NCBI GenBank assembly: GCA_905201285.1
Contig: CAJKNM010000021.1
Coordinates: forward strand, 1-23,153
DNA from: an uncultured Eubacteriales bacterium
Lineage (GTDB): Bacteria; Bacillota; Clostridia; Monoglobales; Monoglobaceae
DNA length: 23,153 nt
Direction of reading: 5' to 3'
Shown here: piece by piece, positions 7,183-14,560 of the stretch
How the letters are laid out: every line of letters starts with the position of its first letter
Position numbering within the stretch: the first letter of the stretch is position 1
Position numbers and translations under genes: made by a program
Notes under the pieces: generated by a model
Database searches by the model: none
Told to the model about the DNA's origin: nothing
Seen by the model: the letters and a program-made list of their open reading frames with translations, nothing else

Positions 7183-8203
7183 TGTCCATTCCTCCCTCTA
7201 ACGCCTTTATAATAAGCTCTGCTGTGGTTTCAACATCTTCAACGCTTATTACTTCAACATTTGTGTGCATATATTTGAGCGGAATCGAAATAAGCATTGA
7301 CGGTATTCCGCCGCCCGACACCTGAAGCGCCCACGCCGTTGTTCCGCTGGAATTCGGTGCCACCTCGATCCTGTAGGGAACGGAATCGTTTTCGGCAAGC
7401 GCGATAAGCTTTTTTGTATATCCGTAATGCAGATTAGGCCCTCTGCAAATTACCGCACCGCAGCCAAGCGGAAATACACCGGTTTTGTCCTTTGTATCAG
7501 GAGTCATTCCGTGAGTAACATCAACAACAAACGCCGCGTCCGCCGAGGATTTTACCGCCCCGGTGAATGCACCGTGAAGCCCTAACTCTTCACCAACGGA
7601 AAATAAAACTTCAATATTATATTTCAGCTTATCTTTATCTATATCATTTAATACCTTTATAATTGACGCAACGCCCGCCCGATTATCTAAAGCACCGCTG
7701 CAAACCTCGTTATCCAAAAGTGTGGTAAATACTGAATCGATGAGGATTTTTGAGCCGATTTTAATTTTAGATTTAAGCTCATCATACTCCATACCCGTGA
7801 ATATATGAAGTCCCGAATAATTCGCCTTTTCTTCTTTAAAGGTATCATTATTCATTCCCGGGAGAATAATTCCTCTTATATGCTCACCTTCATTCAGAAA
7901 CTCAACCTTCGAATACGGAAGTATTCTTTCATCAATCCCCCCCGCTTCCGAAAAAAGAACCGTACCGTCCTTGCAAATCTCAGTCACGATAAGACCTATC
8001 CTGTCCATATGTGCCTCAAGCAAAATCGTTTTGGCATTGATGTTTCCGCTGTTGATAAAGCCGTAGACATTTCCCGATACATCGGCCTCGATTCTATCGC
8101 AGACCCTCGATAGTTCTTTAGAGAGAAATTGCGCAATCTCAGTCTCATTCGAACTGACGCCACCTATTTTCGTCAGCTTTTCTATATACGTTTTTGTGTT
8201 CAT
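7175..8203 (-). CDS. M42-family metallo-aminopeptidase, intact active site (first gene of cassette)
   Basis: This 342-residue protein has the whole M42 site. AHMDRIG gives His65 and Asp67, GALDNRAG gives Asp173, and GEELG gives the general base Glu205 and ligand Glu206. Asp228 lies in VVDVTHG, and YMHT gives His313. It should release N-terminal residues from peptides as a large self-compartmentalised oligomer in the cytosol. The ATG at 8203 has AGGAG nine bases before it. The ATG at 8224 has no ribosome binding site and lies only about 7 bases from the predicted transcription start, so I reject it. The gene heads the cassette, and its own promoter is at 8238-8266. The paralogues downstream probably partner with it. 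Confidence 0.92.
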   Translation of the reverse strand: MNTKTYIEKLTKIGGVSSNETEIAQFLSKELSRVCDRIEADVSGNVYGFINSGNINAKTILLEAHMDRIGLIVTEICKDGTVLFSEAGGIDERILPYSKVEFLNEGEHIRGIILPGMNNDTFKEEKANYSGLHIFTGMEYDELKSKIKIGSKILIDSVFTTLLDNEVCSGALDNRAGVASIIKVLNDIDKDKLKYNIEVLFSVGEELGLHGAFTGAVKSSADAAFVVDVTHGMTPDTKDKTGVFPLGCGAVICRGPNLHYGYTKKLIALAENDSVPYRIEVAPNSSGTTAWALQVSGGGIPSMLISIPLKYMHTNVEVISVEDVETTAELIIKALEGGMDID

Positions 8204-8237
8204 TTTAGCTCGCTCCTGATTCATTCGTATATAGATA

Positions 8238-8266
8238 AGTATATCATAAAAGATAAAAAATTACAA
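8238..8266 (-). promoter_or_regulatory. Sigma-A promoter of the M42 cassette
   Basis: On the minus strand, TTGTAA (8261-8266) and TATACT (8238-8243) are 17 bases apart, with an extended TGA before the -10 box. Transcription would begin near 8231, about 28 bases before the ATG at 8203. Confidence 0.75.
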
Positions 8267-8269
8267 CAC

Positions 8270-8299
8270 GTAATATTTTAGGATAAGCCTAAATATAAT
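8270..8299 (+). promoter_or_regulatory. Possible sporulation (sigma-E-like) promoter of spoIIM, with small palindrome
   Basis: TAATATT (8271-8277) is followed after 14 bases by AATATAAT (8292-8299). This resembles the sigma-E pattern of an ATA-containing -35 and a CATACAAT-like -10. TATAAT alone would suit sigma-A, but no TTG-type -35 lies at 17 bases. A TTTAGG/CCTAAA inverted repeat (8277-8293) occupies the spacer. The element lies back to back with the M42 promoter. Confidence 0.35.
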
Positions 8300-8333
8300 T
8301 TAATATAACATCAGAAAATGGGAGGATCAACCA

Positions 8334-8954
8334 ATGAGCATTACTTTATCGGACGAACTGAAACATCATATCCTGCAAAACAGAATTAAATATATCTCTG
8401 TGCTGGCTGCACTTTTTGTCGGGCTTTTTGCGGGAACACTATTCACTTTAAAAGGCGGATTATCGTCGGGATATGCGGATAATTTTATTTCTATGTACAA
8501 GCTTCAGGGTGTGTCACCGTCACATATTTTCGCTTACTCTCTTCTTTCGTATTTAAGGATTATAGCAGTAATCTGGGTTTCCGGAAGATATGTTTTTCTT
8601 ATGCCGCTTAACCATATACAAATTGCCTCTAAGGGCTTTGGCATAGGTTGTACAATATCGTATATGGTTTCGTGTTTTGGCATAAGCGGCGCCGTTTTCA
8701 GCTTTTTATCAATGTTCTTTCAAAGCATAATCTTTATACCCGTACTCATAGTCTACTCGGTTTATCAAATAAACTTTTCGTTAGAATACAGAACTGTCAA
8801 AAATTCGCCTGCCGCTTTTAAACAAAAACGAAGGATACTTATATCGGATTTAAAAAAATTGTTGCTTATTCTGCTTGCCGTACTCTTGTGTACCTGCATA
8901 GAGGCGTATATTGTTCCGCCGCTTATAAAGCCAATTTGTACGAAATTTATGTAA
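8334..8954 (+). CDS. spoIIM: Stage II sporulation protein M family membrane protein
   Basis: SpoIIM is part of the SpoIID-SpoIIM-SpoIIP complex that remodels peptidoglycan while the mother cell engulfs the forespore. The 206-residue protein is strongly hydrophobic, with about five membrane segments (roughly residues 19-39, 63-84, 95-115, 120-145 and 170-190). It ends with IEAYIVPPLIK, closely like the IEAYVSPVLMK end I recall for the Bacillus protein. Length also agrees. GGGAGGA lies 8 bases before the ATG. The gene directly precedes xerD, as in Bacillus relatives where spoIIM and xerD are near neighbours, and this supports the call. It points to a spore-former or a recent descendant of one. 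An A/T hairpin with a T-run follows the stop. Confidence 0.85.
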   Translation: MSITLSDELKHHILQNRIKYISVLAALFVGLFAGTLFTLKGGLSSGYADNFISMYKLQGVSPSHIFAYSLLSYLRIIAVIWVSGRYVFLMPLNHIQIASKGFGIGCTISYMVSCFGISGAVFSFLSMFFQSIIFIPVLIVYSVYQINFSLEYRTVKNSPAAFKQKRRILISDLKKLLLILLAVLLCTCIEAYIVPPLIKPICTKFM

Positions 8955-8970
8955 AATAATAAATTTTTTT
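8943..8970 (+). terminator. A/T-only hairpin with T-run after spoIIM
   Basis: AAATTTAT and ATAAATTT form an 8-base stem around an 8-base loop, followed by more Ts (the T-run covers 8964-8970). The left arm overlaps the end of spoIIM. The stem has no G-C pair, so it would be weak. Confidence 0.4.
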
Positions 8971-8980
8971 CAAAAACCCC

Positions 8981-9009
8981 TTGTCAAATCGCATTGTATT
9001 ATGTAAAAT
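8981..9009 (+). promoter_or_regulatory. Sigma-A promoter of xerD
   Basis: TTGTCA (8981-8986) and TAAAAT (9004-9009) are 17 bases apart, with TG at the end of the spacer. The implied transcript start near 9016 leaves a 24-base leader to the ATG at 9040. Confidence 0.65.
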
Positions 9010-9039
9010 AGTAATAGTGCTTTGAAATGGGGAAGAATT

Positions 9040-9933
9040 ATGGAAGACTATGAATTTGATTTTATGAATTATATGCGTGACAAAAGAAAAGCGTCAATAA
9101 ATACATTAAATGCGTATAAAATCGATATATCAAAGTTCAGTGAGTATATCAAGGACAATTGCGGTCTGTCTTTGACCGATGTTAATAAGACAACAATATT
9201 GAATTATCTTATGGATCTTCAGTCAAACGGAAGATCCCATGCCACGATATCCCGCACATTGGCATCAATCAGATCGTTTTATAAGTATTTAACCAACTAT
9301 GGATATATAACAAATGACCCTGCCTATGAACTTCGTTCGTTTAAATCAATCAGAAAATCGCCGCAAGGTCTGAGCAGGTTTCAGATAGAGATACTTCTTT
9401 CAATGCCGGAGCTAAAAAAAATAAAGGGTTATCGCGATAAGGCGATGCTTGAGGTTATGTATGCAACGGGTATGCGCGTTTCTGATTTGATTAATCTAAA
9501 ACTAAGCGATGTTAATCTTGAAGTCGGATATATACTGTCACACAGCGGAACAAAGGAGCATATTATACCGATTTATGCCCTCGCCCGCGACAGCGTTAAG
9601 GCATATCTGGATAAACGAAAGGAAATACCGAACTCAGACAAGTCGGAAATATTATTTCTCAATCTAAGCGGACAACCCCTTTCACGTCAGGGTGTTTGGA
9701 AGATGATTAAATATTATCATAAAAAATCGGGTATAGGCGTTGATATTACGCCAAATTCATTAAGAAACTCTTTTGCAATACATATGCTTGAGGGCGGTGC
9801 TGATATTAAAACCGTTCAGGATATGCTCGGTCATACCGAAATTGCCTCAACAAAGGCATATGAACAAGCATTAAAGGATAAAATGTCCGATGAATATATT
9901 AAATGCCATCCAAGGGCAAAGTATTATAGATAA
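9040..9933 (+). CDS. xerD: XerD-like tyrosine recombinase with Asn at the HxxR histidine
   Basis: Xer recombinases resolve chromosome dimers at dif after replication. This 297-residue protein has the SAM-like N-terminal core-binding domain (about 1-95) and the catalytic domain with Arg146 (ATGMRVSDL), Lys172 (GTKEHIIP), Arg242, His265 (LGHTEI) and nucleophile Tyr274. The residue usually His in HxxR is Asn239 (TPNSLRNSFA), and the His after the Arg is also Asn. The ATG at 9040 is chosen because GGGGAAG precedes it. A TTG at 9022 would lie about 6 bases after the predicted transcript start. The position after spoIIM matches the chromosomal xerD of other Firmicutes, so it is unlikely to be a phage integrase. 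A 28-base palindrome includes its stop codon. Confidence 0.88.
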   Translation: MEDYEFDFMNYMRDKRKASINTLNAYKIDISKFSEYIKDNCGLSLTDVNKTTILNYLMDLQSNGRSHATISRTLASIRSFYKYLTNYGYITNDPAYELRSFKSIRKSPQGLSRFQIEILLSMPELKKIKGYRDKAMLEVMYATGMRVSDLINLKLSDVNLEVGYILSHSGTKEHIIPIYALARDSVKAYLDKRKEIPNSDKSEILFLNLSGQPLSRQGVWKMIKYYHKKSGIGVDITPNSLRNSFAIHMLEGGADIKTVQDMLGHTEIASTKAYEQALKDKMSDEYIKCHPRAKYYR

Positions 9934-9958
9934 GGATTTTATAAATATAAAATCCTTA
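9931..9958. repeat. 28-base perfect palindrome at the xerD stop codon
   Basis: TAAGGATTTTATA is repeated in inverse after AA. The first three bases are the xerD stop. It could fold as a 13-base stem between xerD and purD, but no T-run follows on either strand, so terminator function is uncertain. It may attenuate or process a xerD-purD transcript. Confidence 0.6.
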
Positions 9959-9983
9959 AAATTTGAAAGGAATGATTTCACAA

Positions 9984-11249
9984 ATGAAGGTATTGGTAGT
10001 AGGCAGCGGCGGCAGAGAACACGCAATAATTTGGAAGCTGAGTCAGAGCAGTAAGGTCACAAAGATATACTGCGCCCCCGGAAACGGCGGTATAGCGGAA
10101 CTCGCGGAATGTGTACCTATAAAGGTTATGGAATTCGATAAACTTATCGATTTTGCTAAAGAGAATTTTGTTGATATGACGGTTGTTGCGCCCGATGACC
10201 CTCTTGCCGCGGGTGCGGTTGACGCATTTGAAGCCGAAGGGCTTCGTGCCTTCGGTCCGAATAAAGCCGCCGCAATAATCGAAGGAAGCAAGGCATTTTC
10301 CAAAGATTTGATGAAGAAATACGGTATCCCGACTGCCGCTTATGAAGTATTTGATAACAGCGGACAGGCCATAGAATATATCAAAGAACGTAATACCTTT
10401 CCCGTTGTTGTCAAGGCGGACGGTCTTGCACTCGGCAAGGGCGTAATCATCGCCGAGGACTTCACGACCGCCGAAAAGGCTGTGCACGATATTATGGATG
10501 ATAAAGTTTTCGGAGCGGCCGGCGGAAAAGTAGTTATCGAGGAATTTCTCACCGGTCCGGAAATTTCGGTTCTTGCCTTCACCGACGGAAAAACGCTTAA
10601 ACCTATGGTTTCCGCACAGGATCACAAGCGTGCTCTCGACAACGACAAGGGTTTAAATACCGGCGGAATGGGCACGTTTTCTCCAAGCAGAATCTATACG
10701 CCGGAGCTTGCCGACGAGTGTATGAAAAACATATTTGTTCCGACTATGAACGCAATGAAAAAGGAAGGCAGAACCTTTAAAGGTGTGCTTTATTTCGGAC
10801 TTATGAAAACACCCAACGGTGTTAAGGTGATTGAATATAACTGTCGCTTCGGTGACCCCGAAACACAGGTTGTTCTTCCGAGACTCAAAAGCGATTTGTA
10901 TGAAATCTTTGATGCAATCATCGATGAACGTCTGAGCGATATTGAAATCGAGTGGGCAGATAACGCCGCTGTATGCGTTGTTCTCGCTTCGGGCGGATAC
11001 CCTCAGAAGTACACAACCGGTTATGAAATCGAGGGTTTAAAACAGGCCGAAAGCCTCGGTGCACTCCTCTTCCACGCAGGAACAAAGTCAGAAAACGGAA
11101 AGATCTTGACCGCCGGAGGCAGGGTTTTAGGCGTGACCGCTCTCGGCAGTAATCTTGACGATGCAATCAAAAAGGCGTATACATTCTTAAAACCGATTCA
11201 TTTTACCGATATGCACTATCGAACAGATATTGGTATCAAAAAACAATAA
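9984..11249 (+). CDS. purD: Phosphoribosylamine-glycine ligase (GAR synthetase)
   Basis: PurD joins glycine to phosphoribosylamine with ATP, the second step of purine synthesis. The 421-residue protein has the N-terminal MKVLVVGSGGREHAI nucleotide-fold start, PGNGG, and the ATP-grasp core. Core motifs include VVKADGLALGKGV, EEFLTGPEISVLAF and YNCRFGDPETQ. The ATG at 9984 gives the usual family N-terminus. The TTG at 9963 and ATG at 9972 have no properly spaced site, whereas AAAGGA lies about 12 bases before 9984. The loop often seen as GPEAPL reads APDDPLAAG here, a variant I recall from other clostridia. No other pur gene is in the window, so purD is separated from the main purine genes or lies at their edge. 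A promoter is not evident; cotranscription with xerD is possible. Confidence 0.96.
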   Translation: MKVLVVGSGGREHAIIWKLSQSSKVTKIYCAPGNGGIAELAECVPIKVMEFDKLIDFAKENFVDMTVVAPDDPLAAGAVDAFEAEGLRAFGPNKAAAIIEGSKAFSKDLMKKYGIPTAAYEVFDNSGQAIEYIKERNTFPVVVKADGLALGKGVIIAEDFTTAEKAVHDIMDDKVFGAAGGKVVIEEFLTGPEISVLAFTDGKTLKPMVSAQDHKRALDNDKGLNTGGMGTFSPSRIYTPELADECMKNIFVPTMNAMKKEGRTFKGVLYFGLMKTPNGVKVIEYNCRFGDPETQVVLPRLKSDLYEIFDAIIDERLSDIEIEWADNAAVCVVLASGGYPQKYTTGYEIEGLKQAESLGALLFHAGTKSENGKILTAGGRVLGVTALGSNLDDAIKKAYTFLKPIHFTDMHYRTDIGIKKQ

Positions 11250-11263
11250 TCAAAGTATTTTAT

Positions 11264-11327
11264 GGCTCGCTTATCCGAAACGAACCCAAAAGTTATGCTT
11301 TTGACGTTTACGGCCAATAAGCGAGCC
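11264..11327. repeat. 64-base long-stem inverted repeat after purD
   Basis: Perfect outer arms GGCTCGCTTAT (11264-11274) and ATAAGCGAGCC (11317-11327) enclose a second stem, CCGAAACG with CGTTTACGG (one bulged A). A third stem, AAAAG with CTTTT around TTATG, lies inside. About 24 base pairs in total are possible. No T-run follows on either strand. It lies 14 bases after the purD stop and may protect or end that transcript. Apart from this, 11250-11517 holds the lon promoter and leader and nothing else I recognise. Confidence 0.65.
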
Positions 11328-11408
11328 TGCTCTTTATGATATTTTAAGTCATACGTATAAGATGTTCCTGTTAATCTCAATTTTAGTATAATTTTATAGA
11401 AAAAAGTC

Positions 11409-11437
11409 TTGCTATTTGTTTCATTTAATAGTATAAT
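11409..11437 (+). promoter_or_regulatory. Sigma-A promoter of the lon operon, inside an inverted repeat
   Basis: TTGCTA (11409-11414) and a perfect TATAAT (11432-11437) are separated by 17 bases. The -35 box starts the arm TTGCTAT, whose inverse ATAGCAA (11444-11450) lies at the predicted transcription start. No CIRCE or CtsR box is visible. Confidence 0.8.
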
Positions 11438-11459
11438 AAAATGATAGCAAATTGAATAT

Positions 11460-11479
11460 AACGAATCAATGTATTCGTT
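11460..11479. promoter_or_regulatory. Inverted repeat in the lon leader
   Basis: AACGAAT and ATTCGTT flank a 6-base spacer about 40 bases before the lon start codon. It could be a repressor site just downstream of the promoter or a small hairpin in the leader RNA. I do not recognise it as the site of a named regulator. Confidence 0.5.
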
Positions 11480-11517
11480 TAATCATAAAATTAGATATAA
11501 AGGACTGAAATTTATAT

Positions 11518-13929
11518 ATGAGAGAAATCGATTATACAATGCCGCTTCTGCCTATGCGCGGAATCTCGGTTTTCCCCGGAATGGTTTTGCATTTTGATGT
11601 AGCAAGACCCCGCTCGATTGCCGCGGTCAAAAAAGCGATGGACACGGACAAGCTTATTTTTCTCTGTAACCAGAACGATATAAGTTCTTCCGATGCCGAT
11701 CCCGATGACCTTGCTGAGGTTGGAACGATTGCTGAAATACACCAGATATTAAATCTTCCCGACGGAAATCTTCGTGTTCTTGTCGAGGGGGTTGACCGCG
11801 CTAAATTACTTAATCATAATGATGAGGGGCATTATACCTCGGCCGGAATCATTAGCTTAAACAATATTGACGAAACACCCGAGACACGGGTTCAGGTGCT
11901 TATGCGCCGAACACTTCATCTTGTCGAGGAATTTAACGATATATATGACAGAATTCCGCCTGAAATCATTACCGCGCTTCTCGCCGTTGATGACCCGGGT
12001 GAGCTCGCTGACATTGTTGCGGCTCACTTCCCTCTGAAGCCTCAGAGCAAGCAAATAATCTTAGGTGAGCTTGACGTTGCCGTTCGTCTTGAAAAGTTAA
12101 ACAGAATATTGTCTGACGAGCTTGAAATTCTGACCCTTGAACATTCAATTATGGACAAGGTTCAGACAAATATGGATAAAAACCAGCGCGACTATATGCT
12201 TCACGAGAAGCTTAAAGTTATACACGAAGAACTCGGCGATATGGATGAAGCGGATGCCGATATATCGCGTATCACAAAAAAACTCGAAGGGATGAATCTT
12301 CCTTTAGAGGTTTCGGAAAAGCTGAATGAAGAATTTGAGCGTATGCGAAGAACAAGCCCTATTTCTCAGGAATACGGTATCATACTGAACTATGTCGAAA
12401 CAGTGGCCTCGCTTCCGTGGAATGTTTTCACAACGGACTGTACCGATATGGACAATGCCGCCGCAGTTCTTGAAAAAGAGCATTACGGATTAAAAAAAGT
12501 TAAAGAAAGAATTCTTGAATATGTAGCGGTCAAATCACTCGGCGGCAAGCCGAAAAGTAATATAATATGCCTTGTCGGGCCTCCGGGAACGGGTAAGACA
12601 TCGATTGCCGTTTCGCTTGCTAAGGCTCTCGGACGGAAATATGTCAGAATCAGTCTCGGCGGCGTAAGAAACGAGGCCGAAATCCGCGGCCACAGAAAAA
12701 CGTATCTCGGCGCAATGCCCGGCAGAATAATCGACGCCTTAAAACGCTCGGGTTCAGCAAACCCTCTTATTTTGTTTGACGAAATCGACAAGATGACAAG
12801 CGACAGTCTCGGCGACCCGGCCTCGGCCTTGCTTGAGGTTCTTGACCCCGAACAAAATAAGAGCTTTCGCGACCACTTTCTTGAGCTTCCGTTTGACCTT
12901 TCACAAGCTATTTTTGTGATGACTGCGAATACTCTTGAAACGATTCCCGCGCCGCTTCTTGACAGAATGGACGTTATTGAGGTTGAGGGATATACTGTCG
13001 ACGAAAAGATACAGATTGCTAAAAAATACCTGCTTCCTAAACAGAGAAAGCTTCACGGACTCAATGGAACTCAGCTTCGTCTTGCCCCATCCGCTTATTC
13101 CTCGCTGATCGATGGTTATACACGGGAATCGGGCGTGCGTGAGCTGGAGCGGAAGCTTGCCGCTATTTGCCGAAAAACCGCTGTTAAAATTGCGAGGGGT
13201 GATGACACCGCGGTGTCGGTCAAAGCCGGCAATCTCAAAGAAATATTAGGAAGAAAAATCTATATTTCGGAAAAGAATGACGATAAAGATAAGGTTGGTA
13301 TAGTTACCGGGCTTGCTTGGACAAGCGTGGGCGGCGACACCCTTTCAATAGAGGTAAACACCATGCCCGGAAGCGGTAAGCTTGAGCTTACCGGAAACCT
13401 CGGCGATGTTATGAAGGAATCGGCAAAAGCCGCACTCAGCTATGTTCGTTCAAACTCACAAAAATTAGGAATAAACACCGACTTTTATAAAAACACCGAT
13501 ATACATATCCATATTCCCGAAGGGGCGGTGCCTAAAGACGGCCCTTCGGCGGGCATAACTATGACAACCGCCATAATTTCGGCGCTTTCCGGAAGGAAGG
13601 TTAAGCATGAGATAGCTATGACCGGTGAGGTTACTCTTCGTGGCAGAGTTCTCCCGATCGGCGGACTTAAAGAAAAGACGCTTGCAGCCTATCGTTTCGG
13701 AATAAAAAAGATTATTATTCCCTATGAAAATAAGCCGGATTATGACGAGCTTCCCGATGTGGTAAAAAATAATATCACATTTGTTTTTGCAAAGGATATG
13801 GATACCGTTGCGGACACCGCGCTTTATCCGGCACTCAGCGGAAAGAAGCCGATTATTCATACTCAGCCGAAGTATATGGAAAAAACCGATTTGGCAATAC
13901 AAGAAATCCGCAGCACAAATCTGAATTAA
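11518..13929 (+). CDS. lon: ATP-dependent protease La (LonA)
   Basis: LonA is a cytoplasmic hexameric AAA+ protease that degrades damaged proteins and selected regulators. The 803-residue length is typical. The N-terminal substrate-binding domain begins with MPLLPMRGISVFPGMV. Walker A is GPPGTGKT at about 354-361, and Walker B is ILFDEIDK. The protease domain has the catalytic dyad Ser677 (PKDGPSAG) and Lys720 (GGLKEKTLAA). The ATG at 11518 is preceded by AAAGGA at about 13 bases, rather far, so translation may be modest. The gene heads an operon: ysxC starts 15 bases later, as in Bacillus. There is no transmembrane segment, so this is LonA, not LonB. Heat-shock control by CIRCE or CtsR is not seen, but two inverted repeats surround the transcription start. 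Confidence 0.98.
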   Translation: MREIDYTMPLLPMRGISVFPGMVLHFDVARPRSIAAVKKAMDTDKLIFLCNQNDISSSDADPDDLAEVGTIAEIHQILNLPDGNLRVLVEGVDRAKLLNHNDEGHYTSAGIISLNNIDETPETRVQVLMRRTLHLVEEFNDIYDRIPPEIITALLAVDDPGELADIVAAHFPLKPQSKQIILGELDVAVRLEKLNRILSDELEILTLEHSIMDKVQTNMDKNQRDYMLHEKLKVIHEELGDMDEADADISRITKKLEGMNLPLEVSEKLNEEFERMRRTSPISQEYGIILNYVETVASLPWNVFTTDCTDMDNAAAVLEKEHYGLKKVKERILEYVAVKSLGGKPKSNIICLVGPPGTGKTSIAVSLAKALGRKYVRISLGGVRNEAEIRGHRKTYLGAMPGRIIDALKRSGSANPLILFDEIDKMTSDSLGDPASALLEVLDPEQNKSFRDHFLELPFDLSQAIFVMTANTLETIPAPLLDRMDVIEVEGYTVDEKIQIAKKYLLPKQRKLHGLNGTQLRLAPSAYSSLIDGYTRESGVRELERKLAAICRKTAVKIARGDDTAVSVKAGNLKEILGRKIYISEKNDDKDKVGIVTGLAWTSVGGDTLSIEVNTMPGSGKLELTGNLGDVMKESAKAALSYVRSNSQKLGINTDFYKNTDIHIHIPEGAVPKDGPSAGITMTTAIISALSGRKVKHEIAMTGEVTLRGRVLPIGGLKEKTLAAYRFGIKKIIIPYENKPDYDELPDVVKNNITFVFAKDMDTVADTALYPALSGKKPIIHTQPKYMEKTDLAIQEIRSTNLN

Positions 13930-13944
13930 CGGAGGGCTTTGTCT

Positions 13945-14541
13945 ATGGACTATATCGAAGCGAAATTTTTAACAACCGCTGTTAAACCCGAGCAGTATCC
14001 CGACACCTTCGTGCCGGAAATTGCTTTTGTCGGACGTTCAAATGTGGGAAAATCATCGCTTATAAACTGTCTTACCAACCGGGCTAAACTCGCCAGAACG
14101 AGCAGTTCTCCGGGTAAAACAGCGACAATTAATTTTTACGAAATAAAAAATTCGTTCCGTTTGGTCGATTTACCCGGCTATGGCTATGCAAGGGTTTCAA
14201 AAACCGAACAGGAAAGCTGGGTCAAGATGATAGACACCTATTTAAGCGACAGATATAACCTTGTTCAGGTTATTCAGCTTGTTGATGCAAGGCACAAACC
14301 GTCAAAGGATGACATAACAATGATTAACTGGATAAAAAGCTTTGGCTATAAGCCTGTTGTCGTTGCAACCAAGACGGATAAATTAAAAAAATCTCAGCTT
14401 GAACCCAATCTGACCGAAATATATAACAGCCTTGAGCTTGATGATAACAGCATCCTCTTCCCTTTCTCTGCTCAGACAAGGCAGGGGAAAGATGAGGTTC
14501 TTGAATATATAGAAGCTGTGTGCAAAAATTTTACGAATTAA
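13945..14541 (+). CDS. ysxC: Ribosome biogenesis GTPase YsxC/EngB
   Basis: YsxC/EngB is an essential GTPase needed for late assembly of the 50S ribosomal subunit. The 198-residue protein shows G1 GRSNVGKS (about 30-37), an SSPGKT switch region, G3 DLPGYG, G4 TKTDK and G5 FSAQT. The start is the ATG at 13945, eight bases after GGAGGG; the TTG at 13939 overlaps the spacing region and is rejected. It lies 15 bases behind lon, an arrangement kept in many Firmicutes. The gene is also known as engB or yihA. Confidence 0.96.
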   Translation: MDYIEAKFLTTAVKPEQYPDTFVPEIAFVGRSNVGKSSLINCLTNRAKLARTSSSPGKTATINFYEIKNSFRLVDLPGYGYARVSKTEQESWVKMIDTYLSDRYNLVQVIQLVDARHKPSKDDITMINWIKSFGYKPVVVATKTDKLKKSQLEPNLTEIYNSLELDDNSILFPFSAQTRQGKDEVLEYIEAVCKNFTN

Positions 14542-14560
14542 TTTAAAGGAGTTTTACAAT

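Noticed and set aside
8204..8224. Upstream ATG for the first M42 peptidase
   Set aside because: No ribosome binding site, and only about 7 bases from the predicted transcription start; the ATG at 8203 has AGGAG.
9040..9933. Phage or integron integrase
   Set aside because: The spoIIM neighbour, the length and the absence of attachment repeats or mobile genes fit chromosomal XerD.
9931..9958. dif site
   Set aside because: The 28-base size is right, but the arms do not match the XerC/XerD arm consensus; kept only as a low-interest finding.
14542..14560. T-box leader for the synthetase genes
   Set aside because: The gaps before hisS, aspS and tyrS are about 20 bases, far too short.
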